This document shows, piece after piece, positions 1 through 8,372 of a stretch of DNA of 32,028 nt. Under the pieces are notes generated by a model. That model searched no databases. It was not told where the DNA came from and was given only the letters and a program-made list of their open reading frames with translations. A program made the position numbers and the translations under genes. The stretch comes from Levilactobacillus namurensis DSM 19117 (GTDB lineage Bacteria > Bacillota > Bacilli > Lactobacillales > Lactobacillaceae): assembly GCF_001434785.1 (NCBI RefSeq), contig NZ_AZDT01000066.1, positions 41,776 through 73,803 on the forward strand, read 5' to 3'. The stretch's first letter is position 1, and each line of letters begins with the position of its first letter.

Positions 1-267
1 GTAAGCCAGCAAAAAACGCTGGCTAACCATCATTTCGCTAGCTGAGCTTCTGCTCGCCTCCGGGCTGTCAACTAGCGAAAAATCTAACGCTGAAGTTACT
101 GGCAACCATCAGCTAACCAAACAGTCCTCGACCACTACTATTCGCAATTCCAGATGACCTCAACAGCCGATTAGGAACTGTCTAAAAGCAAAATGGCAGG
201 TTGGTCATCACCCAAAGCTTAAAGAACCTCCGGGATGGCCAACTATCTTTAGATTTACGTGATTGTA
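1..267. other. Gene-free left edge with hairpins
   Basis: No credible reading frame is visible on either strand here. The stretch contains a short hairpin, GCCAGC/GCTGGC, at 5-22 and a perfect 9-bp inverted repeat, TTTCGCTAG (33-41) and CTAGCGAAA (72-80), enclosing 30 nt that can itself fold. In related bacteria yidC (membrane insertase) usually lies directly before jag. Its end is not visible here, so it must end left of the window or be elsewhere. I cannot assign a function to the hairpins. Confidence 0.5.
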
Positions 268-428
268 AGCCGTGAGGGCGGTCAGACAGGGCTCAGCCGT
301 GAAATTTGACTTGGGGAGCGTTCTTTGCTGCCCTAGTCAAAGGCCCAGCTTCGAGACCGCTTTTTGGCTCGAAGTGGTGCCCACGGCGTTCCAGCCCTGT
401 CTGACTGCCCGGTAAGGCGACTGATTCC
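268..428 (+). repeat. 161-bp structured repeat, copy A
   Basis: This stretch recurs in reverse complement at 11533-11693 with 10 differences and no gaps. Its ends form an 18-bp stem, GGGCGGTCAGACAGGGCT (276-293) against 393-410, with one G:U pair. Inside are a GCCGTG/CACGGC helix (296-301/382-387) and two hairpins, TTTGACT/AGTCAAA (305-311/335-341) and CTTCGAG/CTCGAAG (349-355/368-374), so it would fold as a three-way junction. It lies between the left edge and the jag promoter. No protein is encoded. It could be a MITE-like element or a structured RNA; the sequence does not decide which. Confidence 0.85.
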
Positions 429-442
429 CAGTAAGGTGACTG
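412..442 (+). repeat. Short direct repeat at the edge of copy A
   Basis: GTAAGGCGACTG (412-423) recurs as GTAAGGTGACTG (431-442), 7 nt apart, at the right end of repeat copy A. It could be a small local duplication or a remnant of insertion; too short to be sure. Confidence 0.35.
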
Positions 443-474
443 TAGGGATTTTTTGCGTCGGATTTTGGTGGGCA

Positions 475-483
475 TGGTATACT
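475..483 (+). promoter_or_regulatory. Extended -10 promoter of jag
   Basis: TGG-TATACT is a good extended -10 element 41 nt before the jag start; no convincing -35 is seen at the right distance. The RBS GGAGG lies at 511-515. It suggests jag has its own promoter downstream of repeat copy A. Confidence 0.5.
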
Positions 484-523
484 TACAACTGACTGAAAAC
501 GGAACAAACGGGAGGAATTTGCG

Positions 524-1312
524 ATGACGATCTTTACGGGGAAAACGGAAGAAGCTGCGATTGCGGCCGGGGTAGCGGCCCTGAACAGTACCCGCGCGCA
601 GGTGACGACTAAGGTGATCAAGCCGGCGCGGAAAGGGTGGTTTGGCCTGGGTCATCGTGACGCCGCTGTGGATGTGGTCTTGAAGGCCGTTGCGGCGCCC
701 GCCGCGCAACCGGCAGCGCCCGCCCAGCCGACATCGTCCGCTTCCCAGGCGACAGTAACTGAGCCGGTCCCCCAGTCGACCCCAGCTACGTCGACCACGG
801 CACCCGACAAAGTAGCGGCACCCCGACCACAACGGACGCCGGCTCAAAACCGGGCCCACCGGGAAGCGGCCATCGAAGCCGTTCAGGATTACGTCTTAGA
901 GATTGTGACCCAGTTAGGCATCGACGCCACGGTTTCGGCGGAATCACTAGGACACCGGCAGGTCCGGCTGGCCTTTGAGACGGAAAAGGAAGGCCTGCTG
1001 ATCGGGAAGCATGGTCGGACCATTAATGCTCTGCAGAGTCTGGCCCAACTGTTCTTGAACCATCATGGTGCGGCGCACGTGGTGGTGGAACTAGACGTGG
1101 CCAACTACCGGGAGCGCCGGCAGGCCACGCTGGCCCGCTTAGCCGATAATACCGCGCGCGAAGTCGTGGCCACGGGTAAGCCCATCTACCTGGACCCCAT
1201 GCCATCCTTTGAGCGCAAGCAGATTCACGCGGCGCTAGCGCAGAACCATTACGTCACCACCTACTCGGCGGGGAAGGAACCGCACCGGGCCGTGGTGATC
1301 GAACCGGTTTGA
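524..1312 (+). CDS. jag: RNA-binding protein Jag/KhpB (EloR)
   Basis: Cytoplasmic RNA-binding protein; in Gram-positive cocci and lactobacilli its homologue KhpB/EloR works with KhpA and affects cell elongation and division. Three regions are seen: an N-terminal Jag_N domain (about residues 1-50), a low-complexity Ala/Pro/Thr linker (about 50-105), and a KH domain with the loop LLIGKHGRTINALQ (near 155-168) followed by an R3H domain starting around RERRQATLARLA and running to the C-terminus. Length (262 aa) is normal. The ATG sits 8 nt after GGAGG. It is followed by mnmE as in most Firmicutes, but the expected yidC is not visible upstream; a structured repeat fills that position. Confidence 0.95.
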   Translation: MTIFTGKTEEAAIAAGVAALNSTRAQVTTKVIKPARKGWFGLGHRDAAVDVVLKAVAAPAAQPAAPAQPTSSASQATVTEPVPQSTPATSTTAPDKVAAPRPQRTPAQNRAHREAAIEAVQDYVLEIVTQLGIDATVSAESLGHRQVRLAFETEKEGLLIGKHGRTINALQSLAQLFLNHHGAAHVVVELDVANYRERRQATLARLADNTAREVVATGKPIYLDPMPSFERKQIHAALAQNHYVTTYSAGKEPHRAVVIEPV

Positions 1313-1321
1313 CCCTGAGGT

Positions 1322-1350
1322 TTGACAAATGGGACCAAGCACCTTATAGT
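1322..1350 (+). promoter_or_regulatory. SigA promoter of mnmE
   Basis: TTGACA (1322-1327), a 17-nt spacer and TATAGT (1345-1350) make a near-consensus promoter just after the jag stop codon. It would produce a leader of about 195 nt before mnmE. Confidence 0.8.
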
Positions 1351-1378
1351 AAAGACAATCATTCTTATCATGTTTACG

Positions 1379-1460
1379 ATAAAGTAGTGAAAGTACTTTA
1401 TCCGCGTCTGTTAGGTGGCGTGGAGTGGGTGCTTTTTTTTATGGCGTTAAATGACACGCC
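1379..1460 (+). promoter_or_regulatory. Structured leader of mnmE, possible attenuator
   Basis: The leader contains a 9-bp hairpin (GATAAAGTA/TACTTTATC, about 1379-1403), then a run of eight T at about 1433-1440 and a second small hairpin, GGCGT/ACGCC (about 1444-1460). The T-run follows a G-rich segment with no perfect stem, so an attenuator is possible but not shown. No known riboswitch motif is recognised. Confidence 0.3.
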
Positions 1461-1551
1461 CGGGTCTTTTGCGGCCCACTACCGACCGTCACGTAGATAG
1501 GAACTGTGGAAACAGAGAAACCGTTAGACAACCTTTTAGAGGAGGATCAGC

Positions 1552-2943
1552 ATGGCGACAACGACAGAGTTTGATACGATTGCAGCAATTTCGACGCCAC
1601 CTGGTGAGGGTGGTATCGCCATTATTCGGATGAGTGGTGAGGACGTTTTCGCCGTGATTGCGAAGTTATTCAAGGGCAAGGACCTGACCAAAGTCCCTAG
1701 TCACACCATTAACTACGGTCACATCATCGACCCGGAAACGCACGAAGAAGTCGATGAAGTCATGGTTTCCGTGATGCGGGCTCCTAAGACCTACACCAAG
1801 GAAGACATTATCGAAATCAACTGTCACGGGGGTATCGTGGCCACGAACCGGATCTTGCAGTTGTGCTTGAGCTACGGTGCGCGGCTGGCGGAACCCGGAG
1901 AGTACACCAAGCGGGCCTTTCTCAACGGCCGAATCGACCTCTCCCAGGCCGAAGCTGTGATGGACCTGATTCGGGCTAAGACCGATAAGTCCATGAAGGT
2001 CGCCTTAGACCAGTTGGACGGGGACTTGTCCAAGTTGATTCGCCACTTGCGCCAAGACATTCTGGATGCGTTGGCCCAGGTCGAGGTCAACATCGATTAC
2101 CCCGAATACGACGACGTCGAGACCATGACCACCAAGATGCTGTTGGAGAAGGCCCAGGAAGTCCAAAAGCAGATTAAGGTCCTCCTGCAGACGGCTAAAC
2201 AGGGGAAGGTCTTGCGTGACGGGCTAGCCACCGCCATCGTGGGCCGACCGAACGTGGGGAAGAGTAGCCTCTTGAACCACCTGTTACACGAAGACAAGGC
2301 CATCGTGACCGACGTCGCGGGAACCACCCGGGACGTGATCGAAGAGTACGTGAACGTTAAGGGTGTGCCATTGAAGCTGATCGATACCGCGGGGATTCGC
2401 GATACCACCGATAAGGTTGAAAAGATCGGGGTCGAACGCTCACGCAAGGCCATCGATACGGCCGACTTGGTGATGCTGGTTTTGAACGCCAGCGAACCGT
2501 TGACCGCCGAAGACCAAGAGCTGTTAACGGCCACCAGCCACACGCAGCGGATCTTGATCCTGAACAAGACCGACCTGCCGCAGAAGCTGGACCTGAAAGC
2601 CGTCCAAGCGGTGGCCGGCGACAGTCCGTTGATCCAGACGTCGATCCTGCAACAGACGGGGATGGACCAGCTGGAAAGTACGATTGCCCACTTGTTCTTC
2701 GATGAGGGCATCGAGTCCAGTCAGAAGACGGTCATGGTCACCAACGCCCGGCACATCGGGTTGTTGCACCAGGCCAGTGCGGCGTTGGACGACGTGATGC
2801 ACGGAATCGCGATGGGGATGCCGGTGGACTTGGTCCAGATCGACATGACCCGCGCCTGGGACCTCTTAGGCGAAATCACCGGTGACAGCTACCAAGACGA
2901 ATTGCTGGACCAGCTGTTCAGTCAGTTCTGTTTAGGGAAGTAA
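1552..2943 (+). CDS. mnmE: tRNA uridine-5-carboxymethylaminomethyl synthesis GTPase MnmE
   Basis: With MnmG, MnmE installs the (carboxymethyl)aminomethyl group at C5 of the wobble uridine U34 in several tRNAs, using a folate one-carbon unit. The protein has the N-terminal folate-binding TrmE domain, a helical domain, and an inserted G domain near residues 220-380 with GRPNVGKSS (P-loop), AGTTRD (G2), DTAGIRDT (G3) and NKTD (G4). It ends in the catalytic-type tail CLGK, whose Cys is the family's conserved C-terminal cysteine. Length (463 aa) is standard. The start follows a strong GAGGAGG. mnmG follows 150 bp later, separated by an AT-rich hairpin. Confidence 0.98.
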   Translation: MATTTEFDTIAAISTPPGEGGIAIIRMSGEDVFAVIAKLFKGKDLTKVPSHTINYGHIIDPETHEEVDEVMVSVMRAPKTYTKEDIIEINCHGGIVATNRILQLCLSYGARLAEPGEYTKRAFLNGRIDLSQAEAVMDLIRAKTDKSMKVALDQLDGDLSKLIRHLRQDILDALAQVEVNIDYPEYDDVETMTTKMLLEKAQEVQKQIKVLLQTAKQGKVLRDGLATAIVGRPNVGKSSLLNHLLHEDKAIVTDVAGTTRDVIEEYVNVKGVPLKLIDTAGIRDTTDKVEKIGVERSRKAIDTADLVMLVLNASEPLTAEDQELLTATSHTQRILILNKTDLPQKLDLKAVQAVAGDSPLIQTSILQQTGMDQLESTIAHLFFDEGIESSQKTVMVTNARHIGLLHQASAALDDVMHGIAMGMPVDLVQIDMTRAWDLLGEITGDSYQDELLDQLFSQFCLGK

Positions 2944-2957
2944 CCAGACCAGCCGAG

Positions 2958-2994
2958 TTTAATTATTAATACTTAATTGTTATTAATAATTAAA
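2958..2994. repeat. AT-rich 14-bp perfect inverted repeat between mnmE and mnmG
   Basis: TTTAATTATTAATA (2958-2971) and its exact complement (2981-2994) flank a 9-nt loop. The stem has no G or C, in sharp contrast to its GC-rich surroundings, and it has no T-run of its own like a standard terminator. It could be a processing site, a weak terminator or a protein-binding site. Confidence 0.7.
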
Positions 2995-3093
2995 TTAGAC
3001 GGGTTAAGGTGCCATCTTAAATTTAGGAATTCAAGTTAAAAATAACCATTAGGCCCCGGATCACTGGGACCGGGCATGGAGGGAATCAGTAGT

Positions 3094-5004
3094 ATGACGG
3101 AAGTAAAGCAATACCCCGGCGACGACTATGACGTCATCGTAGTGGGGGCCGGCCACGCGGGTAGTGAAGCGGCGTTGGCTGCGGCCCGAATGGGGAACAA
3201 GACCCTGTTAATGACGATCAACTTGGACATGGTGTCCTTTATGCCATGTAACCCTTCCGTGGGGGGGCCAGCCAAGGGCATCGTGGTTCGTGAAATCGAC
3301 GCTTTGGGCGGTGAAATGGGCAAGAACATCGACAAGACGTACGTCCAGATGCGGATGCTCAACACCGGGAAAGGTCCCGCTGTGCGGGCCTTACGGGCGC
3401 AAGCGGATAAGCACGCCTACCACGCCGAGATGAAGCACACCATCGAACGCGAACCTAACCTGACGTTACGCCAGGGAATCGTGGACGACCTGATCGTTGA
3501 AGGCGACGAGTGTCGTGGGGTCATCACCAATACTGGAGCTCGGTACCGGGCTAAGGCCGTGGTCATCGCGGCCGGCACCGCAGCTCGGGGAAAGATTATC
3601 ATCGGCGAGCTGATGTATTCGTCCGGTCCCAACAACTCCCAACCCGCCAACAAGTTGACGGCGAACCTGCCGAAGTACGGGTTCGAGTTGGAACGGTTCA
3701 AGACCGGGACGCCACCCCGAGTTGATGGCAATACCATCCACTACGATGAAACCGAAGAACAACCGGGAGACGAACAGCCGAACCACTTTAGCTTCACCAC
3801 GCCCGACAGCGCCTACCTGGACTTGAAGAACCAACTTTCCTGCTGGTTGACCTACACCAACGCCAAGACGCACGAAATCATCCGGGAGAACTTGGACCGC
3901 GCGCCCATGTTTACCGGAGTGATCGAAGGGGTCGGCCCACGGTACTGCCCATCCATCGAAGACAAGATCGTCCGGTTCGCCGACAAGCCACGCCACCAGC
4001 TCTTCTTGGAACCAGAAGGCCGGAAGACTGACGAATGGTATGTCCAAGGGTTGTCGACGTCGATGCCCGAAGAAGTGCAACAGAAGATCCTGCACTCCAT
4101 CCAGGGGCTGGAAGACGCGCAAATGATGCGGCCTGGTTACGCCATCGAATACGATGTCGTGGCGCCGTACCAGTTGCGGCCAACCCTGGAGACTAAGCTC
4201 TTGAAGAACCTCTTCACGGCGGGTCAGACCAACGGGACCTCCGGATACGAAGAAGCTGCGGGCCAAGGCCTATTAGCCGGTATTAACGCCGGGTTACGTG
4301 CTTTGGGGAAGCCGGGCTTTACCCTGAAGCGCTCTGACGCCTACATCGGAGTCATGGTCGACGACTTGGTCACCAAGGGCACCAAGGAACCGTACCGTCT
4401 GCTGACCAGCCGGGCCGAGTACCGGTTGATTCTCCGGCACGATAACGCCGACTTGCGGTTAACGGAAAAGGGCCACGAGTTGGGCCTGATCAGTGATGAG
4501 CGGTACCAAGCCTTTCTCGACAAGAAGGCGGCCATCAAGGCGGAGACCGACCGGTTGAACAGCATCCGGATCAAGCCTACGGACGCCATCAACGACTTCA
4601 TCACCAGCCATGGAGATAAGCCGCTTCAGGACGGCATCTTAGCGGCCGTCTTCTTGCGTCGGCCTTACGTGGACTACCAGACCCTGTTGGACTTCATCCC
4701 CGCCCCAGACCAGCCGTTAGACCGGCACATCATCGAAGAGATCGAGATTTCGTTGAAGTACGCGGGCTACATCAAGAAGGCCGAGGAGAACGTGGCGAAG
4801 TTGAAGCGGATGGAAGCCAAGGCGATTCCTGAAAAGATCGACTACGACGCCATTGACGGTTTGGCTACGGAAGCGCACCAGAAGCTGAAGAAGATCCAAC
4901 CGGAGACCTTAGCGCAAGCTAGCCGGATCAGCGGGGTCAACCCAGCCGATATTGCCATCTTGAGTGTCTACATTGAACAAGGTAAGATTGCAAAAACAAA
5001 ATAA
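3094..5004 (+). CDS. mnmG: tRNA uridine-5-carboxymethylaminomethyl synthesis enzyme MnmG (GidA)
   Basis: FAD- and NADH-dependent partner of MnmE in U34 tRNA modification. The N-terminus carries the Rossmann motif VVGAGHAG; further on are [42 protein letters not shown] and TSRAEYRL, all family hallmarks, and a helical C-terminal MnmE/tRNA-binding domain. I place the start at ATG 3094 (636 aa) and not at the in-frame ATG 3076, because GGAGGGA (3078-3084) overlaps that earlier ATG and sits 9 nt before 3094. A strong terminator follows at 5051-5093. Confidence 0.97.
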   Translation: MTEVKQYPGDDYDVIVVGAGHAGSEAALAAARMGNKTLLMTINLDMVSFMPCNPSVGGPAKGIVVREIDALGGEMGKNIDKTYVQMRMLNTGKGPAVRALRAQADKHAYHAEMKHTIEREPNLTLRQGIVDDLIVEGDECRGVITNTGARYRAKAVVIAAGTAARGKIIIGELMYSSGPNNSQPANKLTANLPKYGFELERFKTGTPPRVDGNTIHYDETEEQPGDEQPNHFSFTTPDSAYLDLKNQLSCWLTYTNAKTHEIIRENLDRAPMFTGVIEGVGPRYCPSIEDKIVRFADKPRHQLFLEPEGRKTDEWYVQGLSTSMPEEVQQKILHSIQGLEDAQMMRPGYAIEYDVVAPYQLRPTLETKLLKNLFTAGQTNGTSGYEEAAGQGLLAGINAGLRALGKPGFTLKRSDAYIGVMVDDLVTKGTKEPYRLLTSRAEYRLILRHDNADLRLTEKGHELGLISDERYQAFLDKKAAIKAETDRLNSIRIKPTDAINDFITSHGDKPLQDGILAAVFLRRPYVDYQTLLDFIPAPDQPLDRHIIEEIEISLKYAGYIKKAEENVAKLKRMEAKAIPEKIDYDAIDGLATEAHQKLKKIQPETLAQASRISGVNPADIAILSVYIEQGKIAKTK

Positions 5005-5045
5005 CCACCCGGGTGCCTAGCGGAGTGCCAGGCACAGGAGTGGTT
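5003..5045 (+). other. Hairpin just after the mnmG stop
   Basis: AACCAC (5003-5008) and GTGGTT (5040-5045), with an inner TGCCT/AGGCA helix (5013-5017/5030-5034), can form a hairpin starting at the stop codon, upstream of the main terminator. It has no T-run; possibly it protects the mRNA 3' end. Confidence 0.4.
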
Positions 5046-5050
5046 CAGTG

Positions 5051-5093
5051 AAACGGGGACGGTCGTCGTATTTTCGACGGCCGTCCCCGTTTT
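5051..5093 (+). terminator. Terminator after mnmG
   Basis: AACGGGGACGG-T-CGTCG pairs with CGACG-G-CCGTCCCCGTT around a short loop (5068-5074) and is followed by T residues. Confidence 0.85.
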
Positions 5094-5094
5094 G

Positions 5095-5103
5095 TGGTAT
5101 AAA
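5095..5103 (+). promoter_or_regulatory. Candidate -10 for the 5141 gene
   Basis: TGG-TATAAA (5095/5098-5103) resembles an extended -10 just after the mnmG terminator. No -35 is evident. Confidence 0.35.
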
Positions 5104-5140
5104 GGATGTAACTTAATTTGATGTAAAGCGAGGTTTTACC

Positions 5141-5566
5141 ATGCAACGAAAGTACCGTGATTATTTTGCTTATCTGAAGTCGGTCAATCCCGACCCGAAC
5201 GCGTCCTTCATCGCTGTGAACCCGGCTAGTGCGCAGAAGACGGACGCGGAAAAGTTCGCGTCGTTAACGGAGCGGGCCGGCCGACGCTGGGGTGTGATCC
5301 TCTTTCACGCCCTGTACGGCAATAAGACCACTAAGAAGACCCACGTCCCTTATGCGGTGGTGCACGACGACACCTTCGCCCACGATTGGGATAACACTGA
5401 CCGGGATGAGTTCGACCAAGACGTGGCGATTCTGGTCCAGTGCCAGATGCTCCAGGTCAAGGAAGTCCAAGGCCTAACGCGGTTGATCATGCGTTACCCC
5501 GAACCCCTGGCGAGCTTGGCGGACTTGCGAATTAAGGGCATTGATCAGATCAACCCGGGGTCATAG
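5141..5566 (+). CDS. Conserved-looking small protein of unknown function
   Basis: Soluble 141-residue protein with no signal peptide or membrane segment. It is rich in charged and aromatic residues and has no motif I can assign. The start ATG follows GCGAGG at about 9 nt. It is flanked by terminators on both sides (5051-5093 and 5637-5683), so it is a single-gene unit. Codon use is like that of its neighbours and it fills the frame without interruption, which supports a real gene. I do not recognise the family. Confidence 0.8.
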   Translation: MQRKYRDYFAYLKSVNPDPNASFIAVNPASAQKTDAEKFASLTERAGRRWGVILFHALYGNKTTKKTHVPYAVVHDDTFAHDWDNTDRDEFDQDVAILVQCQMLQVKEVQGLTRLIMRYPEPLASLADLRIKGIDQINPGS

Positions 5567-5936
5567 GGGGAATCTGGCTTAGTCGATGTTTTTGACGAAC
5601 CGCTTAACCGTTATCGTGGCTTAATTGGCGTCATTGAAAAAGGGCAGGCTTCCAGATGCTTTCTGGAAGCCTGCCCTTTAAACGTCTTAGGACTTGATTT
5701 AGCAATTCAAGCAATGTCCGATTGATGATTAAACGGTGTCAAACGGATGCTGTACGTTGAGGTGACCTACCCGTAAAGTAACGAGCTTCTGGGAACATTG
5801 CTGGCTCGTGTAATTAGGCTTAACGATGATCAGTTGTTTCCCATACCATCATTCAGGGTTAGCAACTGGTGCTAAGACGGGGTTACGGCATCAATTCACC
5901 GTCATCGTCAGGCAAGAGGGTGGTGACTAGCACCCG
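5567..5936. other. Gap between convergent units
   Basis: Apart from the bidirectional terminator at 5637-5683, no gene or clear motif is seen. A small hairpin, GGTG/CACC, lies just beyond the brnQ stop (about 5920-5935). The remainder looks like non-functional spacer. Confidence 0.5.
5637..5683. terminator. Bidirectional terminator
   Basis: An 18-bp perfect stem (5639-5656 with 5662-5679) around TGCTT is flanked by A residues on the left and T residues on the right. It serves the 5141 gene and could also stop brnQ transcription from the right. Confidence 0.9.
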
Positions 5937-7283
5937 CTAAACCTGTGGTCGTGGATCGCGCCACTTGCCCAGCAACCAACCGGCAACGATCCCTACTAGT
6001 GCGGGCACCAACCAGCTGAAGCCCCCCGCCGCGAAGGGTAACCAAGCGTTGGCGTGTAGGACGGCCTGGAAGAAGCCGGTCTGTTGCCAACTGGCGGGTA
6101 AACCGCTGGCCGCTGACCCGAAGGCGGGCAACAGCGTTAACAGAATCGCCGTACCGAAGAGCCACCGGGACATCCCCAGTAGCGGGGAGAGCACGGCCAG
6201 CACGATCAGGACGATCGCCAGCGGGTACAAGAAGAGCAGGATTGGGGTCGAGTAGGCGATTAACCGGGTCAGTCCGGCGTTGGCGAATAGGCAGGGCAGA
6301 ATCGCCGCGAAAGCCGTGACCACCGGGTACGAGAACTTAGGGAAGAGCACGCTGAGGGTGTCCCCGAAGGCCGAAATCAGGCCGATAGCGGTCTTGAGAC
6401 ACGCGATGATCACCAGGAGCGCCAGTAACAGGGTTCCCCAGACGCCGAAGTAGTAGTCGGCGATTTGGGCCAGGGTTACCCCACCGTTGGCTGCGGCCGA
6501 AAAGTGCCCCAGACTCATGGTCCCAATCAGGGCCAAGAGGGTGTAGATGACGGCCATCAGCGACATACTGATAGCCCCCGTTTTGATGGTGTAGCGGGCA
6601 ATGTCACGAGAGTCCGTGACACCTAGGTCGCGGATACTGTCAATGACGATGACCCCAAAGGCCAGGGCCGCCAAGGCATCCAGGGTATTGTACCCTTCGG
6701 TGAACCCGCTCAGGACGGGGTGCGCGACGTAGCCGCCCCGACTCACGGCGTCTAGGCCGCCCAGGGGATGCAGCAGGGCTGCTCCCATGATAATGGCCAG
6801 GAGAATCAGGAAGAACGGCGTAAGCCATTTACCGATATAGGTCATCAACTTCCCGGGATGCCGGGCTAATAGCCAAGCAATCAGGAAGAAGACCACCGAG
6901 AAGCCAGCCAGAACGCCGGTCTGTAGGTGCGGTGCCACGAACGGTGCTAGGCCGATCTGAAACGAGGTCGTGGCCAGTCGGGGCAGGGCCGAGAAGGGAC
7001 CCAAGGTCAGATAGAGCAGGACCGTGAACGCGTAAGCGAAGGGCCGGTTGACCTTACTTGCCAGGTCGAAGACCCCGGTACTGCGGGTCAGCCCCATCCC
7101 GGTCACCCCTAGCAGGGGCAGACCGATTCCACTAATTAATAGGCCGCCGATCGCCGCCCAGACCCGGTTACCGGCTTGTTGTCCCAGAAAGATCGGGAAA
7201 ATCAAGTTGCCGGCGCCGAAGAACAGCCCGAACAGCATGGTGCCAATGAAGCCCAGCTCTCGCCAGGTAAGACGCTTTTTCAA
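5937..7283 (-). CDS. brnQ: Branched-chain amino acid transport system carrier protein BrnQ
   Basis: Membrane symporter of the LIVCS family that takes up leucine, isoleucine and valine with Na+ or H+. The 448 residues form about 12 hydrophobic segments, and the family signature is near the N-terminus: GLFFGAGNLIFPIFLG (about residues 19-34). The start is a TTG at 7281-7283; the context KKRLTWRELGFIGTMLFGLF is where the family normally begins, although the RBS is weak. No clear promoter could be placed in the 134 bp behind the upstream SDR-like gene, whose terminator lies at 7371-7410. Confidence 0.93.
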   Translation of the reverse strand: MKKRLTWRELGFIGTMLFGLFFGAGNLIFPIFLGQQAGNRVWAAIGGLLISGIGLPLLGVTGMGLTRSTGVFDLASKVNRPFAYAFTVLLYLTLGPFSALPRLATTSFQIGLAPFVAPHLQTGVLAGFSVVFFLIAWLLARHPGKLMTYIGKWLTPFFLILLAIIMGAALLHPLGGLDAVSRGGYVAHPVLSGFTEGYNTLDALAALAFGVIVIDSIRDLGVTDSRDIARYTIKTGAISMSLMAVIYTLLALIGTMSLGHFSAAANGGVTLAQIADYYFGVWGTLLLALLVIIACLKTAIGLISAFGDTLSVLFPKFSYPVVTAFAAILPCLFANAGLTRLIAYSTPILLFLYPLAIVLIVLAVLSPLLGMSRWLFGTAILLTLLPAFGSAASGLPASWQQTGFFQAVLHANAWLPFAAGGFSWLVPALVGIVAGWLLGKWRDPRPQV

Positions 7284-7370
7284 TTTAATCGCAACTTTCT
7301 ATACTAAGGTTTACGTTCTGAAGTTTGCCGGGTGGGCCCGTGGGCGCTGGAAATTTAGAACTCCCCTATA

Positions 7371-7410
7371 GTAGCAAAAAACGCCGGCCAGGGAAATGGT
7401 CGACGCTTAA
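7371..7410 (-). terminator. Terminator after the SDR-like gene
   Basis: On the minus strand CGTCGACC pairs with GGCCGGCG (one G:T pair, one mismatch) and is followed by a run of six T. Confidence 0.6.
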
Positions 7411-7417
7411 TCGGTGC

Positions 7418-8065
7418 TTATTTATCTGCGACCGTAAAGCGGGTCTGGTGATGTTGCGGCGTTGTGAGTTCGTCGAGAATCGTGACGGCCATGGTTCCGG
7501 CCGAGGTCGCCGAGACCTGTTGCGCGTTGTATAACAGCTCATCGGTACCCAGAATGGCGGGAACGGCAGGACCTGCGTGGAAGTCAGCGGCTGGCGACAC
7601 GCCGAACCAGTTGACGTTATCGACGTCACGCAGGAAGTTGAGTTCCTTGAGCTGGTTCTGCGGGACACTGAGGAAGGATGCTGCCTGGGGGTCCTTGGCG
7701 ATATCGTGGACGAACAGGTGGTGGTCTTCACCGGTCTGGAGGCTGCCGGCCCCTAAGATGAAGGCGACGCGTGGCGTAGTGGTCTCGCGCAATTCACTGA
7801 CCAGGTGCGCAGCCAGGTCCACGTGGCGGTAAGCCTGGGCGGGAGCGGTGGCGAAGGCGTCGATGACGGCATCGACGGCCTGTAAGTCTTCACGCGTCAG
7901 GGTAAAGGCGTCCTGAGCTTTGGTGGTCAGGTTCGGATTAGTTGGGAGTTGCGCCAACTTGTCGGTGGAACGGCCTAACGCGATAACTTGGTGTCCGCGC
8001 TGCAGGGCTTCGGTAACTAAGGCGGAGCCGGCCATCCCGGTGGCGCCGATGATCATAATTTTCAT
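7418..8065 (-). CDS. NAD(P)-binding SDR-like oxidoreductase (NAD(P)H-binding family)
   Basis: Cytoplasmic atypical short-chain dehydrogenase-like protein of 215 aa. The glycine-rich dinucleotide motif IIGATGMAGSALVTEA lies at residues 5-20, followed by an NADP-type GRS motif (GRSTDKL). It lacks the classical YxxxK pair in the expected position, as is usual in the NmrA/NAD(P)H-binding subgroup; the substrate cannot be read from sequence. The ATG at 8065 follows GGGGAGGAATTT. A promoter and a palindrome lie upstream, suggesting regulation. In other lactobacilli such genes often sit next to an HxlR regulator; here the nearest HxlR is far away. Confidence 0.85.
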   Translation of the reverse strand: MKIMIIGATGMAGSALVTEALQRGHQVIALGRSTDKLAQLPTNPNLTTKAQDAFTLTREDLQAVDAVIDAFATAPAQAYRHVDLAAHLVSELRETTTPRVAFILGAGSLQTGEDHHLFVHDIAKDPQAASFLSVPQNQLKELNFLRDVDNVNWFGVSPAADFHAGPAVPAILGTDELLYNAQQVSATSAGTMAVTILDELTTPQHHQTRFTVADK

Positions 8066-8098
8066 GGTAAATTCCTCCCCAAATTAGGTATTGGGATT

Positions 8099-8139
8099 AG
8101 TATACGAGTTTTGTGCGCCAAACGCTAACTATAAGTTAG
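8099..8139 (-). promoter_or_regulatory. Promoter and operator-like palindrome of the SDR-like gene
   Basis: TATACT on the minus strand (8099-8104) is the likely -10. The palindrome CTAACT-ATA-AGTTAG (8125-8139) covers the position where the -35 should be. Operators of HxlR-type regulators have a similar look, but that link is inference. Confidence 0.5.
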
Positions 8140-8153
8140 TGGATTGACCAGAA

Positions 8154-8169
8154 TGTTTCATGTGAAACA
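8154..8169. other. parS-like site 1
   Basis: TGTTTCATGTGAAACA matches the Bacillus-type ParB site TGTTNCACGTGAAACA at all but one central base. It is intergenic, between the SDR-like gene and the thioesterase terminator. Confidence 0.8.
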
Positions 8170-8181
8170 CAACATACTAAG

Positions 8182-8221
8182 AAAATCTCTGTAAAATCAA
8201 GATGGTTTTACAGAGATTTTT
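8182..8221. terminator. Terminator, probably of the thioesterase gene
   Basis: A perfect 15-bp stem, AAAATCTCTGTAAAA (8182-8196) with 8206-8220, is usable on both strands. On the minus strand it ends the unit of the thioesterase gene, about 150 nt downstream of its stop codon. Confidence 0.85.
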
Positions 8222-8372
8222 GAATTATCGTGGCTTATATGGCGCTGACGATTGAACATCGGCCCATGAACTCAATTAGGACCGGTCTTAAAATAAAATT
8301 GTTGTGATGGTCATCCGCCCCTTGTCTACATCTTTAATGATGCGGTGCCGAAGCGCATGAGTGGAAGTTGGC
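8222..8372. other. Spacer after the thioesterase gene
   Basis: No gene is seen in this 3' untranslated segment; with 8066-8221 it forms a gene-free stretch of about 300 bp whose left part holds a promoter, parS and a terminator. Confidence 0.4.

Noticed and set aside
293-859. 188-aa minus-strand frame over repeat copy A and the jag start
   Set aside because: It crosses the structured repeat and overlaps jag on the opposite strand; its composition is that of a shadow frame and it has no RBS.
1309-1500. 63-aa plus-strand frame after jag
   Set aside because: It overlaps the consensus promoter and leader hairpins of mnmE and has no RBS.
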